Below, one piece after another: positions 1-11,300 of a stretch of DNA of 64,000 nt (positions are counted from its first letter, which is position 1; each line of letters starts with the position of its first letter). The notes beneath the pieces were generated by a model. The model saw only the letters and a list, made by a program, of their open reading frames with translations, was not told where the DNA came from and did not search any database. A program made the translations under genes and the position numbers. Source of the stretch: Macropodus opercularis (lineage: Eukaryota; Chordata; Actinopteri; Anabantiformes; Osphronemidae); assembly GCA_030770545.1 (NCBI GenBank), contig CM061096.1:16845501-16909500 (forward strand). Reading direction: 5' to 3'.

Positions 1-224
1 GGAAGCGCCAACATTAAAGCACTGACCAAGGAGCCAGTGTGACGTGTCAAACGTGAGGCAGGCTTCACTTTAACCTGACCTCTACCGATAAGCATCCAAA
101 TTAAGATTTCCCCTCACAAGCCCAACTTTACACTGTTTAGTTGAACACAAGCCAAAGTAATGAAGGGCCCTTTTAAAATCAATTAAGATGACAGAATATC
201 TAATCAATTGAAAAGATTTCTTAC

Positions 225-1598
225 GTGCAGGGAACTGCTGGATGGGCACAGACGGTACTGCAACGCCTTCAGACCAGTCTGTCACCTCAGGCTGAGTAAA
301 CTCAGCTGCAGGAGCGCTCCATTCGCCCTGGAACTCCTCCTTTCCAACAGCCTTCTCAGCTGCAGCCTGCTCCTCCTTCTCAATCTGAAGCACAAACAGA
401 GCATTAGACAGAAACCCTTTGAAATTACAGCAGCAAAGTCAGCCTGATGACGCAGAGTCTTACCTCTTCAGGATCTCTGTAGAAGTACAGATCTGGCATG
501 ACCTCCCATGGGTGCTCCCTAGAGATGGTTCCCCTCAACCTGAGGACCTCCCTGGCCAGCATCCACCACATCAGACCCACAGAGTGGTGACCCTGCAACA
601 CAGCTCCACGTTAGCCAGACACTGAATATCTGTCCTCAGTATGTATTTGTGTTCCAAACACCATTCACTGGGGTTCAGAGAGGGACTAAAGACCAATCAT
701 CATCATTTAGCTTCTCCGCTGAGCACTGCAGACAGGGCCACAAATGGGGCCTAAAAGTGTGAAATGGGAGCAAGTCACACCTTGTTGTTGCAGGGGATGG
801 CTATGTCCACGTATCTCAGAGGAGAGTCCGTGTTGCACAGGGCGATGGTGGGGATGTTGACGTAGGAAGCTTCAGTCAGTGGCTGATGATCAGCACGAGG
901 GTCTGTCACAATCAGGAGACGGGGCTCCCTGAAAGCTGCCTGGATCTGATTGGTGAATGTACCAGGAGTGAAGCGACCATGGAAGGTTGTGGAACCGGTG
1001 GCAGAAGCAAACTTCAGCACTGCTCTCTGAATCAGAGAAGCTACAATCAGTACCAGCTGGATTGAGGAAGACCGTCTTATTTAACAAACTGTGGCTCAGT
1101 CACTCAGACCCCAATCATGGGACAAACGTCCGTATGGCGCAGTGAGAAACTGACCCTTTTTTAATCTCGCACACTTCCGACACCAGAACACTGACATCAG
1201 TGCCCGGCTTTAACAGTGTGCACTGATAGTGAACCGCGTTCAGCTGTACAAATCTTAACCCATTAAACGGTACCTGTCCAGTGTTCCTGGAAGAGATGAC
1301 GCACACATCAGCTGGGTTCTCGATGGCAACAATGGCCCTGGCTGCCAGCAGCAGCTTCTCCCAGGTCTTCTTCAGATTAATGATGTACACACCTGGTGAT
1401 GGAACAAACCAATATTGACTAACACTTGACATTTTCACCAGAGATGCCACAGTGCAGAGACTCACCGTCACTTTTTCTCTTGTAGACGTATTGCTCCATC
1501 TGGAAGTCCAGGTTGGTGCCTCCCAGGTGGGTTCCTGCAGCCAGGAACTTGAGCACATCCTCCTCCTTCATTTGAAGGACATCCAGACCTCCGGACAT
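225..1598 (-). CDS. rpsa: 40S ribosomal protein SA (laminin receptor), 3' end missing
   Basis: This encodes the small-subunit ribosomal protein SA (uS2), which also acts as a 67-kDa laminin receptor precursor. Visible coding exons on the minus strand are 1466-1598 (ATG at 1596-1598; exon continues to 1637), 1274-1392, 781-1026, 464-592 and 225-384. Together they give 262 codons plus one base. The protein starts MSGGLDVLQMKEEDVLKFLA and runs through the uS2 fold. It contains the family-diagnostic VGLMWWMLAREVLRLRG segment and the acidic, Trp-containing tail (TDWSEG). Vertebrate RPSA has about 295 residues, so roughly the last 30-45 lie in an exon beyond the left edge. The last visible exon ends CCTGCAC|GTAAG. 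slc25a38 lies upstream on the same strand, as neighbouring genes do in human 3p22. The gene looks intact; identity is essentially certain and the exon edges were read by eye. Confidence 0.96.
1087..1224 (-). ncRNA. Intronic H/ACA box snoRNA candidate (SNORA6/SNORA62 type host position)
   Basis: The 247-bp rpsa intron between exons 781-1026 and 1274-1392 can be read on the minus strand as a two-hairpin H/ACA RNA. The 5' hairpin is closed by GCACACT (1221-1215) pairing perfectly with AGTGTGC, with an inner stem GGGCACTG/CAGTGTTC and unpaired pocket strands between. It is followed by an H box AGATTA (fits ANANNA). The 3' hairpin is closed by GGGTCAGT/ACTGAGCC (seven of eight paired). An ACA box follows at 1092-1090, three bases from the inferred 3' end at 1087. 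Human RPSA hosts SNORA6 and SNORA62 in introns, which supports the call. Which of the two this is, and its pseudouridylation target, cannot be decided here. The 5' end is accurate to a few bases. Confidence 0.62.
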
Positions 1599-2355
1599 CG
1601 TGACCGCTTCCCCTGCGTTACGAGTTAGATGGGAGAGCTGGGAAAAGGAGGAAACGCACAGGTGAGAATCTCACAGCAGATAAGACTTATTCATAAACCG
1701 CTTCAATTCAAACTCAGTCCTTTCAGGATGTTCATGGTGAATTAACGGCTATAGCTGAAGACGGTTGTGCAACACTAGAGTAAGAGTCCAACATTCTTTA
1801 AAAAGCTGCAGCAGCACAGAAACGCAGTGATGACGTCAATTTTTTCAAGTTCAGACCAAGTTTTGCCGAAATTTTCTAAAGCTATGTCGCCACCAGTTAA
1901 TTGCGCCGTTTGCCCAGAAATGTCTACCAATTATGAAAACAACACTTTGTTACAAGTTTTCTTCCTGTCGCCGCTTTTAGTTCTCGCCGAGTCACGTTTC
2001 TCAGCTGAACCCATGCGGCGTAAACCGCCCGGCGTCACGATGCCGCTAAAGCCCGTTTTACTGCCGGGATCGCGGCTCTGACTGACGCCTGGGTCCGTAT
2101 TTACCGACGGTGAACCGTCGCAATCCCGGTGTCCGTCCGGCGCCAGAACAGCGTCGCGACACGAGCGCGTGGGCCGCTAGCGTGTTAGCTTCCGCCGTTA
2201 GCATGGTGGAATCTACAGCATTCTACGCGCTAAAGAAGCTCTGGGTGCTAAACGTGCAGCTCCACTGTGAGTTTACAGCGCGACTTTGCGCTACACAGTC
2301 TTCTTTTGTTGTATTTATTATGTGTATCCGCTAAAATATGGCAAATAAAACTCAC

Positions 2356-2431
2356 CACGAAACAACGCCGTATGGAAATCTGGCCACACGGTGAAAAGAG
2401 GGCCACGAGAGGAAATGACGTAATATTTATA
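2356..2431 (-). promoter_or_regulatory. rpsa: rpsa core promoter and untranslated exon 1 (TATA, CRE-like, TOP)
   Basis: Reading the minus strand, TATAAATA lies at 2431-2424, TTACGTCA (CRE/ATF-like) follows at once, then an ETS-like TTTCCTCT. A pyrimidine tract CTCTTTTC starts at 2400, 31 bases after the first T of the TATA box. That tract has the form of a 5' TOP start used by vertebrate ribosomal protein genes. Exon 1 would run 2400-2356 and end GTTTCGTG|GTGAGT. Intron 1 then ends at the pyrimidine-rich acceptor TTTTCCCAG before 1637, giving a short 5' UTR without an upstream ATG. The promoter is inferred from motif spacing only. Confidence 0.6.
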
Positions 2432-5389
2432 CCACATTTCTACGCCTGTGATTGGTTGGATGTTTTATGTCTGTTTGGCGTATCTTGCGATGTGTTACGT
2501 GTACGGTGGCCCCGAGGGCTCAATACACAAAACACGCCAACTACAAATGTTTAGGTTTAGATTCGTTTAGCACAATAATCAGATAATTGATATATATATA
2601 GATAATAGACACCAGTGAAGAAGAACACAACAGTACGTTTAACACACATTGTTTGCTTAATGTGAATTCACCAAAAACGTTTTGACCTTTGTATTTTAAA
2701 GCTCTTTGCCACTGCAGACTCACTGTGACAGCTGCTTTTGGCCATTTAGTTCATCAGCATTTATCTTTTAATTCAATTTCGACCTGAGAATATACCTCAG
2801 TAAAATAAACGGTTTAATACAAGTAATGTGACAATAGGAGAAAAAACTGAAGTAATGTGTTGAGGTGTTGTGTGTTGCCTCCATCTGCGGGGAGGTGGCA
2901 GCAGACCCGTGTGGCTGGTCCCCGGCTCAGATGGCTCTCCCATATTAAGACAATGGGGATGGAAAGACCATATTAAGACAATGCGGAGACGCTGACTCCT
3001 CGGTGAAGGGCCGAGCTGTGTCGTAACTGTGTTTGTTCGAGATAAAGAGTTCTGGGCATCACGGGTCATGTTCTGTACACGGTGACACAAGCAGTTGGTA
3101 AATTATTTCAGTAATATTTATTTGTCCAAACTTTTACCTAAAAAAAGTACTAGTGTTGTAAAATACTCCGGTTGAGCCATTCTGTGTTCACCAATATTCT
3201 GTAGGTTCAACGTTTCTGTGCAGGAGCTGAGACAAATGTATCCTATCAGTTTAGCAGCAGTCATTCCTCCAGGAGTGAATGCAGCAACATTTTAATCCTG
3301 CTACTACAGGGCATGAACCCGTCAGATCAGCACGGAACCAGAGACACATGTGGAACATCTGGACCATGTGTCGTGTTTTTACAGCATCATGTTAAATATT
3401 GTTTGAACAGTAACACAATAGACTGAAGAAAACACTTTAAAAGTGACCTGCTCAGTCAATGAACCCGAGCATGTGTTTGGTTCTTTGGTTCTGGTGCCTT
3501 TACTAGTTGTGGAGATCATTTTAAGCAAGAACTTGGACTTGAAACCATGTTTGTGTAGTTTTTACTTCAGTACAAGATTCAGGATCAGTCTAGAAAGTCC
3601 TGACTTCTCTTCATTCCCTTCAACCATATGACAACACACAGTGACGTTACCGCAGCTGTTTCATCACTGTAAACAGAACCGACCCGACTGACGCTGGAGA
3701 CTGGACCCCGGCACACAGATAAGTAGGTTAACTGGTGATGATGTGTTGATTCAAAAGTCAAGGACGTTGTAGACGACGGGTCCTACAAATAAAGCTAGAA
3801 AGACGCAGGGAGGCGACGTTTACAGGAGGAAGCGTGTTCTGGAGGTAAAACACCCGAGGCTTCATCCTGGTTTATTTGCTAACGTCTCTAAACGCCATCA
3901 GTGGCAGGTGTTTACTCTCCAGGTCTTTTCAGACTTCATCCGTTTACTCTGCTTCTGTGCAGCCGCCCCTCGTCCTATTTGATGGCAGGCCACCACCTCC
4001 CACCACCAAACCTCTCTCTGTGTCGTCTGCTGCTGCTGAGGGACCTGGAGAGACGACGGCGAGAAGCCATCACTCAACGAGTCACTTTAAACCAGAGCAC
4101 AAATCAAACAATACCAATCTGAGTCAGGACTTATAAAGACCAGTGAAAACAGCAAACTGTCTGGACTTTCTCCCCCCTCAGTCGGTCTGGGTTCTTAGCA
4201 CACACCGTGGACTCGGGGGTGTAGAGGCAAAAACCTGTTAGGAACCTGATGAATGAATCAAGTCGATCAAAGTCGTCTTTCTGTTGTCTTTTATTTTAGA
4301 AATACACAGAGTCAGTGCAACACTGTCCTGGCTGAGTGTAGATCTGAAGTCATCTAGCCTGCGCCTACATAAATACCTCCTCCGTTGCTGGGGAGTAAAG
4401 ACGTGTCTTCTCATTAGCTCAGTCTCAGGCTCAGTCACTGTCTTGCACCAGGAGAAAAATGTAACAGAAACAAATCAACGTTCTGCTGCCATGCTCTCAA
4501 AACAATTTTAACTAAACAGTGTCTCCCTGCCTCCCTTTGTCATGAGAAAGAAAAGGCTCACTATTCTAAAATGTTTCTGTAAGCAGGTATATAACTCATT
4601 CTATGATTACTTTGCTTAGTACAAATAAAAGCAAATACATATGAGGATATATCAAGTAAAATGATTCACAGTTCTGTCACAAGGGAAAATACACACATGG
4701 TAGAAGTAAATAATATAAATTCCATAACAGGGGGTCCGGGGTGAACCTTCAGATGACGTGGAATATATATTTATAGAACCACATGTTCTATAATGTTTCA
4801 TTCAAGTCAGACAATAAAAAAACTCACAGGTAACAGTCCTGGTTCTGCAGCCCTGGATGTACTGTGATGCAAACTTTATTAAATATAGATGCAACAACAT
4901 TCAAGCTTTTGCTCGTGTGTCTTGTTTAGATTCTTTCCATATTTATTTCACATTAAATCACTAAAATCTACTTTTATTCACACTCCAGTCTGTTAAATTC
5001 TTTGGTCTTGCTTGTTCTTCAGCTTCAGCTCATTTTTAAGCAGGAACAGAAAACGTTCAGTCTAAACTAAGGAGCTCGCTGTGTCGCGATGTCATCACAT
5101 GTCGTCACAACGGAAACGAGTCCACACAGATGACGAGGAGTAAAAACATGGAACAACGGACTTCAGCAGCCTGAGCTCCATCAAGACTGAAGCGTAGTAA
5201 AACTCAGGGACGTGTTTCATCACCGTGACTCCGGAATCTTCCCTGAAGCTTCTCTAAAACCTGGAAAACCTGGAGTCCAAACACTCATCTCACTCTGGAC
5301 CCAGTGAGATTCGTCCAGGCTTTTCCCACTCGGTGCCGGTTCTGGACCCTGTCTTCTCTCTTCATTAGGCTTCTCATCGACGTTCCCCT
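2432..5389. other. Intergenic stretch with the slc25a38 3' UTR
   Basis: No protein-coding gene is recognisable here; the open frames are short and lack family features. The right part should hold the slc25a38 3' UTR on the minus strand. AATAAA signals (read as tttatt on plus) occur at 4972-4977, 4942-4947 and 4875-4880, so the transcript probably ends between about 4.85 and 4.96 kb. A short direct duplication of CCATATTAAGACAATG occurs at about 2940-2985. Nothing else stands out. Confidence 0.5.
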
Positions 5390-6773
5390 TCAGACCTTGA
5401 GTCCAAAGTGAGCCATCAGCTGCTCGTACACGGTCCACGCCATGGCGGCCATCATGGTCCTCCTCAGGGCCCGAGGGAGGGCTCCTCTGAAGAAGCCCTG
5501 GAGGCCGTGCTCCTTAAGCAGAGAGAGACGAGTGAGGACGACGTCAGGGCTGTTTGGTCCGGTTCTTAGGTTTAGAATGAAACTCACCTTGAGGATGCGT
5601 CTGACGGCCGCTGGCGTCCTGAGCTGACGACTGACTTGGACGTGCGTCTTCACCACGTCTGCGGGCTGAGTGACCAGAGACGCCAGAACGCCAGCCACGA
5701 CTCCACAGCAGAAGTTGGCCAGGGGGGCGGACGCAGACGCGCCGAGTTCTTAAAGCGGGACGAGACGCAGACGCGGGTTTAACTCAGCGCAGCTTTACGT
5801 GGATCGGCTGTGGGTCGTCACCAACCTTTGGGCAGCGAGGCCTTGCTCTGGCTGTAGAACATGACGTAGATCCCAGAGAAGGGGACGTCTCTGAGCAGCG
5901 TGGCCACGAGGCCGGAGAACAGAGCGCCAGGACCTTCAGTGTGGCACACGGAGCGCAGGGCCCCGAGCACGCTGCCGTAGCTGTACCTGCCACACTGGAG
6001 CACACACCTCAGAACACAACCAGAACCAGAAAGGTCCGGGCTCCTCACCCACACTGTACTTACTTCAAACCGAGACTTGATGACGGTCGCCGGCAGCATG
6101 ACGACCCCCGCCACCGCCCGGGCCCCAGCTCCCAGCAGCACGGCCTCCAGGGCCCCCGGGCCTCGGTCCTGGAGGCCGTGCTGCTTGAGGGAGTAGAAGG
6201 TGCTGAAGTAGATGCCCACGCCAGGGATGGTGCGAACGAAGGACTAGAGGCGGAGGACGGAGCCGAGTCAGAGGAGGACGACAACAGTCAGACACAGGGT
6301 TCAACGAGCGGAAGCCCTCACCGGTGAAACTCCCCTCCACAGTCCCAGCAGCCGCTCTGTTCTCACCACGCTCTGCAGCACCGTCACCATCCCCACCCGG
6401 CCGGACCTGACGAGATCGAGGTCAGAGGTCACGAGCGTGTAGCAGCCGCAGGGCGACGGCGAGACATGAGACTCACCCAGGCAGCGTCTGCAGACGCGTC
6501 TTCACCAGGTCCAGAGGCTGGAAGAGCAGCGTGGAGCAGGTCCCGCTGAGGGAGCCGCACACGAAGGCTTTGACCGCCGGGTGAGCCTGGGTGAGACGAG
6601 AGACGACGTCACACAGAGCAGAACATGCAGAACTCTAGCAAGTACCAGTGGTGAAGTATAATCAGCCACAGTTAGCAGAACCGGGCCATCAGCTCTGAAG
6701 CCAGGGCGGCAGGTTTCTAGAAGCTCGATACAGCAAAAGCCAAGGGTCCTGAACTGACCAGTGACAGCTCCAT
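5390..6773 (-). CDS. slc25a38: Mitochondrial glycine transporter SLC25A38
   Basis: This is an inner-membrane mitochondrial carrier that brings glycine into the matrix for the first step of heme synthesis. Coding exons on the minus strand are 6759-6773, 6477-6586, 6322-6406, 6064-6243, 5826-5994, 5588-5748 and 5390-5512 (stop 5390-5392). Phases agree throughout and give 280 aa, close to the family length. The protein shows the three tandem carrier repeats. Their signature motifs are QPLDLVKTR, LPATVIKSRFE (the Asp replaced, as also in human SLC25A38) and QPADVVKTHVQ. It also has PGVGIYFSTFYSLKQ and a C-terminal RALRRTMMAAMAWTVYEQLM segment. The first coding exon is only five codons (MELSL), chosen because the donor CTG|GTCAGT restores phase and leads into AHPAVKAFVCGSLSGTCS. 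The intron at 5749-5825 has a weak donor (GTTGGT), but phase and protein alignment require it. Fish have a and b copies; this one looks b-like. Confidence 0.93.
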
Positions 6774-6868
6774 GGCTCCTCGGGGCTCGGTCCTCGGGTC
6801 TGGACCAGGCCGGACCCTCCAGCCCTAAATACGGCAGCACAGCTACTCATTAACTGGCCACAGAGCAG

Positions 6869-7013
6869 TGACGTCACAGCGACGGGCTGAAGGTCAGAAT
6901 TGCAGCAGCTTCAGTTCACCAACGAGACCTGGACGTGTAAAGTCTTCATAACGAAACGTTTACAGGACCTGTGATCTTTGCAGCTGAGGGCGGGGTTACA
7001 GAGCGTGACGTAA
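6869..7013 (-). promoter_or_regulatory. Probable slc25a38 promoter region with CRE sites
   Basis: A perfect palindromic cAMP-response element TGACGTCA lies at 6869-6876, about 100 bp upstream of the slc25a38 start codon. A second CRE-like TGACGTAA is at 7006-7013, and a GC-rich segment with a CCGGAAG ETS-type core sits just beyond, near 7.04 kb. No TATA box is obvious. The transcription start cannot be placed from sequence alone. Confidence 0.4.
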
Positions 7014-8326
7014 TCAGCTCGACCCCGCCTGACACCCGGAAGAAGCCCAGCGGCGGCTCTCTGGCGCCACCTGTGGACCAGTGTTCACTCACGTTCACAC
7101 AAACGTCAAACGTCCGTGTTCCGTCTCACTTCACACGCTTTCATAATAAAAGCCTCACTATTCAGCCCCTATCGAAATAACAGCCTAAACGATTTTAGTT
7201 TCACAAAAACGACTGAACATCGAGTCAGGTGCTGGTTCCGCTTCCCAGCAGAACAGGCCTCCGGAGGGAGAGGATGCTCCGTCCACTGGTCGGTCTGGTG
7301 TTGGGCTCACTGGGAGGCAGCTTGAACTACTGGTCTTTGAAAACCCAGTCCTGGGGAAACGCTCATTAGAAACGTGACCAGTTCCCTTCTGAAATAACAC
7401 ACAGCTGTAGCAGTTTAAAAAGCCTCTTTAATTGTAATAATACCAACATTTCACAACATGATTCCAGAGGTGCAGACAGAAACATTACACAAGAACAGAT
7501 GAGATGCTGTTTTTTAATTTCAGGCTGATTTAGTTGGCAGGTTCGCCGAGTCGTTCTCTTCAACACATTCCTCTCACTTCCCAGCAGTGTGAGCCTTAAG
7601 AACGCAGAGGGTCGACGCTGAGAGCGAGCTGTGCCGCGACAATACGGTGTGTCCCATGAGTAGGAGAGCAGTCAGAAGCCAAAGCCAACGGTATAATGAA
7701 GCTGTGTCCAAGCGTCACAGCTGTGGTTTATGTCTGGTGCAAAGCGAAAAGTCCAATTAGAAATAAGCTTCAATTTGTCGTTAAATCACTAGCGCCAGCT
7801 GCTGCTAAACTGATAGGATACATTTCAGCACAGAAACCTTCATTATAAGCGAGGCAACAGCGAGATAATAGACACCAAGCTTCTTTCTTAACCGTTATAA
7901 AAAGTTGTGCATAAAATACAAATCTATGGATGGAGATGTGACTTTGGTCCCTCCAGTAATAGTTCAGGTTTTATTCATCTTGGTTTTCTCTCTCTTCAAT
8001 TAGAAAAATAGATGCTAAAGCAGGACTTACAGAACTGGAACGTTTCCTTATAAAAATATGTTCTTCATTTTTCCCAGAGAATGAAACACGAAGCTAAGGA
8101 AAGATTTGGCCCCAAAAAACGCAAGTATTTGTCAGCATGTGATTGTCTGTTTACTGGCTTCTGTGTGTGAGGGTTTGTAAATGCATAGATTGTCAAAATC
8201 AAAGTGTCCCAGCGATAAACTGGGAGGAAAAGGCCCATCTTCATTTTGTCATTCGGTTCAGCATGTGCAGTGTCGTGTGTCTGTGTGTTTGTGATGGAGT
8301 TCTAAGGTGTGTAGCACTCTGGCTCT
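7014..8326 (-). other. myh9 3' UTR and gap to slc25a38
   Basis: The right part is the 3' UTR of myh9, which begins just after the stop codon at 8327-8329 and reads leftward. An AATAAA (tttatt on plus) lies at 7970-7975. AT-rich sequence with ATTAAA-type signals near 7.42-7.43 kb could end a longer UTR of about 0.9 kb. No other gene is visible. Only about 0.6-1.2 kb separates the myh9 transcript end from the slc25a38 start, a tight head-to-tail spacing. Confidence 0.45.
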
Positions 8327-11300
8327 TTATTCGGGTTTGGGTTCGGGGGTCTCTGTCTTGGGCTCGCTCTCCTCGTCGCTCTCGATGCCGCCACGGGGAA
8401 TGGCGCGGCGCACGTTGAAGGGCAGGTCACCGCGCCTGAAACAGAAAACTCAGTGAGGAACGAACGGACGCCTGGTTCGTCCTGGTTGGAGCTAAGAGAC
8501 TAGCAGCTGTGCACAGACAAAGCGAAGCCACGTCGTCTCTGAACGCACCTGAGCTTGCTCTTGAGGCTGGCGACTTCGCGGTTCATGGCGTCGGCCGACT
8601 CGGTGGCGTCCTCCAGCTCCCTCTGCAGCTTCCTGCGGTTTGCGTTGGCTCTCTGAGCCTCCTCCTCAGCCTCCTCCAGCTGACGCTTGAGCTGCTTCAT
8701 GCGAGAGTTCAACTTGTCGGCCTAAGAACATAGAAGATTGGATCAAGTCTTAGGATCTACAGGACGATGCTGAGAAACGCCTCAGTGCGTTTCCCGTTTC
8801 TCTTTCCAACCTCTCGCTCTCTCAACACTACTTCCACACGCTGTAACTGCTCTGTGACTGACCCACATCAACTTCTAATAAGTCAACAATGAACCTAAAC
8901 CAAGGTGAAATAAAAAGGCATTTAGACACATAATAGTTGTCAAGTCTGAGAAGGAACCATCTTCTGGTAAAAAGTGAAGCTCGGCTGTTCGCTGGACAGT
9001 GAAACCTCTGACCTGGTCCTTGTACTGCTCTGTGTTGCGTCTCTCGTCGTCCACCTGCAGGATCACCTCCTTCAGCTTCTTCTCTGTGCGTCTCACCAGT
9101 TTGGTGGCTGTCTGCCGCTCCCTGCGGGAAGACGGCAACGCTGATCAGACTGAAGCAGCTACTATCGCACACTGCACAGATGAAGTAAAATGCCCTCGTC
9201 TCGTATTACTGAAGCCCTGCTTCTACCTGGTCTCCAGGTCCAGCTGCTCCTCCAGCTGAGCGATCTTGGCCTCCAGGGCGGCCATGTTGGCCTTGTACTT
9301 GGACTTGACTGTTCCCTCCAGCTCCTGCAGCTTCAGCTTCAGCTCCTTGTTCTGACGCTCCAGCTGACCACGGGCGCCCTCCACGCGCTGGCAGGTGCTG
9401 CGCTCCGCCGCCAGCTCCACGTTCATCTGATCCGTCTGCGTGAGGAGAACAGGGACCAACATTTCACCTCAACCGTTCTCAAACCTCGGCACATACCGAC
9501 GGCTGCTTGTGGATCAACGCATCAGAACGACCGACTGACCTGCAGCATGGCCTTCTTCAGCCTATCGTTCGTCAGCTCCGTGTTGCACTGCTCCTCCTCC
9601 AGCTCCTCCTCCAGCTGAGCGATACGAGCCTCCAGCCGTCTCCTCTCCTCTGCAGCCTGAGCACTGGACACAGATTGAAGCAGATAGTGAATAAACGCTG
9701 ATGCACCGACAGGGCCGGGTCTTTCCGGCAAGCGACTCACTTCTTGCTGGCCTGGTTGTTGATCTCATCCTGTAGTTCATCTCTCTCCTGCTGGGCCTGT
9801 CTCTTCACTCGCTCTGCAGCTGCCACCTCCTGCACAGGGACGAAACGGCAACGAGTTCAGGAGTCTGATTCAGTTGTTTGCTGAAACGACTTTCAGTGAA
9901 AACAAAGCTCCAAAGAAAACAGACCTCCTGCATCTGGAGCATGTCAGCCTCCATGGTCTTCAGCTTCTTCTCAGCCTCTTTGCTCTGGGCCAGGATCTCC
10001 TCTCTGGACATGCGAGTGTCCTCCAACTCCCGAACGAGATCCTTCATCTGAGCCTGAGAAAAACAAGAATGAGTCAGAGGAAACCCGAAACACATGCGCT
10101 GTGTTCAAACGCTTCGTGTTATATAGAAGATGTTTTCAGACGACTCACTTGGAGTTTCTTCAGTTGCTTCAGGGCCTCGTCACGGTTCTTGTTGGCCAAG
10201 TCGATGCCTCCCTCCAGCTCCTTCAGGTCCAGCTCCAGCTTCTTGCGAGCAGCCACAGATGCAGAACGCTGCTTCCTCTCATCCTCCAGCTCCATCTCCA
10301 TCTCCCGCACCTGAAAGAGGGATATTTTTAGTCTTATGCTGAACCAGAAACTGCACTTGTTCCACTTTCTAACAGCTATGGACCAAATGTCCCCTGTGTA
10401 CCTGTTTGATCAGCGCTCTCTTCTTCTCCTCGCCCATCTCGTCCCGTCCTGCCAGGTCCCTCTCATACTGGGCCTTCATGGCCTGCATGTTGACCTCCAG
10501 GCGCAGCTTGGCGTCCTCTGTGGCCTGCAGCTCATCCTCCAGCTCCTCCAGCTGCGTCTTCATCTCCTCCAACTGCTGCTCCATCGCACGTTTGGCCTTC
10601 TCCAGCTCATGGACCTGCGGGACGATTTGTGGTGAACACAACAGTTCGAGCGCGTGACGCTGCAGAAACTCTTTCTTTCCAGACTTACATTTTTGCCCAC
10701 ATCGTCCTTTGAGGACACCAGGTCTTCCATTTCAGCCCGCAGCAGCTTGCTGTTGCGGTCCATTTCATCTTTGACCTCCATCAGAGACTCCAGCTCACGG
10801 GTCAGAGCCAGAGCGCGGGTCTCCTTCTCACGAGCCTCAGCTTCAGCACGGTCACGCTCTTCTGCGTAGCGGGCGGAGATGTTCTTCTCCTCAGCCAGCA
10901 TCTAGGCAAAAACCAAGACCGTGAAACCTCACGTGTGACGAGCAGCCGTTAAATCACCCAAGCATTTCTGTCAGGCCCTTTCACATCATCTCACCTGGTC
11001 AAACTTCTTCTGCTTCTTCTCCAGGTTGGAGACAATCTGGCGGAGGTGGTCCTGGTCCACCAGCAGGTCGTCCAGCTCTTGTTGGAGACGCGTCTTGGTT
11101 TTGTCCATCTTCTCGTAGGCTGCACATTTCTCCTCCAGGCGCTGGTTCACCCCCTCTAGGTCTCTCTGGAGCTTCTTCTTTGCCTCTTCAGCAGAGTCCA
11201 GGCAGCCACAGTCCTGCTCCACCTTCTTCTTCAGTTCAGCGAGCTGTATGACAACAGGTGGTCTCACTCAAACGTTCTACGCTAAACTGAAAGATTCTTC

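Noticed and set aside
1..224. Possible second H/ACA RNA in the last visible rpsa intron
   Set aside because: Some pairing exists (GAGGTCAGG with CCTGCCTC), but no H box and ACA box are found in the right order and spacing.
593..780. Possible C/D box snoRNA in the next rpsa intron (ATGATGA and CTGA boxes on the minus strand, with an eight-base match upstream of one CTGA to a remembered 18S rRNA segment)
   Set aside because: No terminal stem brings the C and D boxes together, and an eight-base match is easily chance. A snoscan run with fish rRNA would decide it.
3876..4136. Plus-strand frame of about 86 codons between rpsa and slc25a38
   Set aside because: No recognisable family, no splice or promoter context, and composition like its surroundings.
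9657..9663. Nearer acceptor AG for the myh9 exon ending at 9540
   Set aside because: Using it shifts the frame by one base against the preceding exon (9741-9829). The upstream CCAG at 9664-9665 restores phase and has the better pyrimidine tract.
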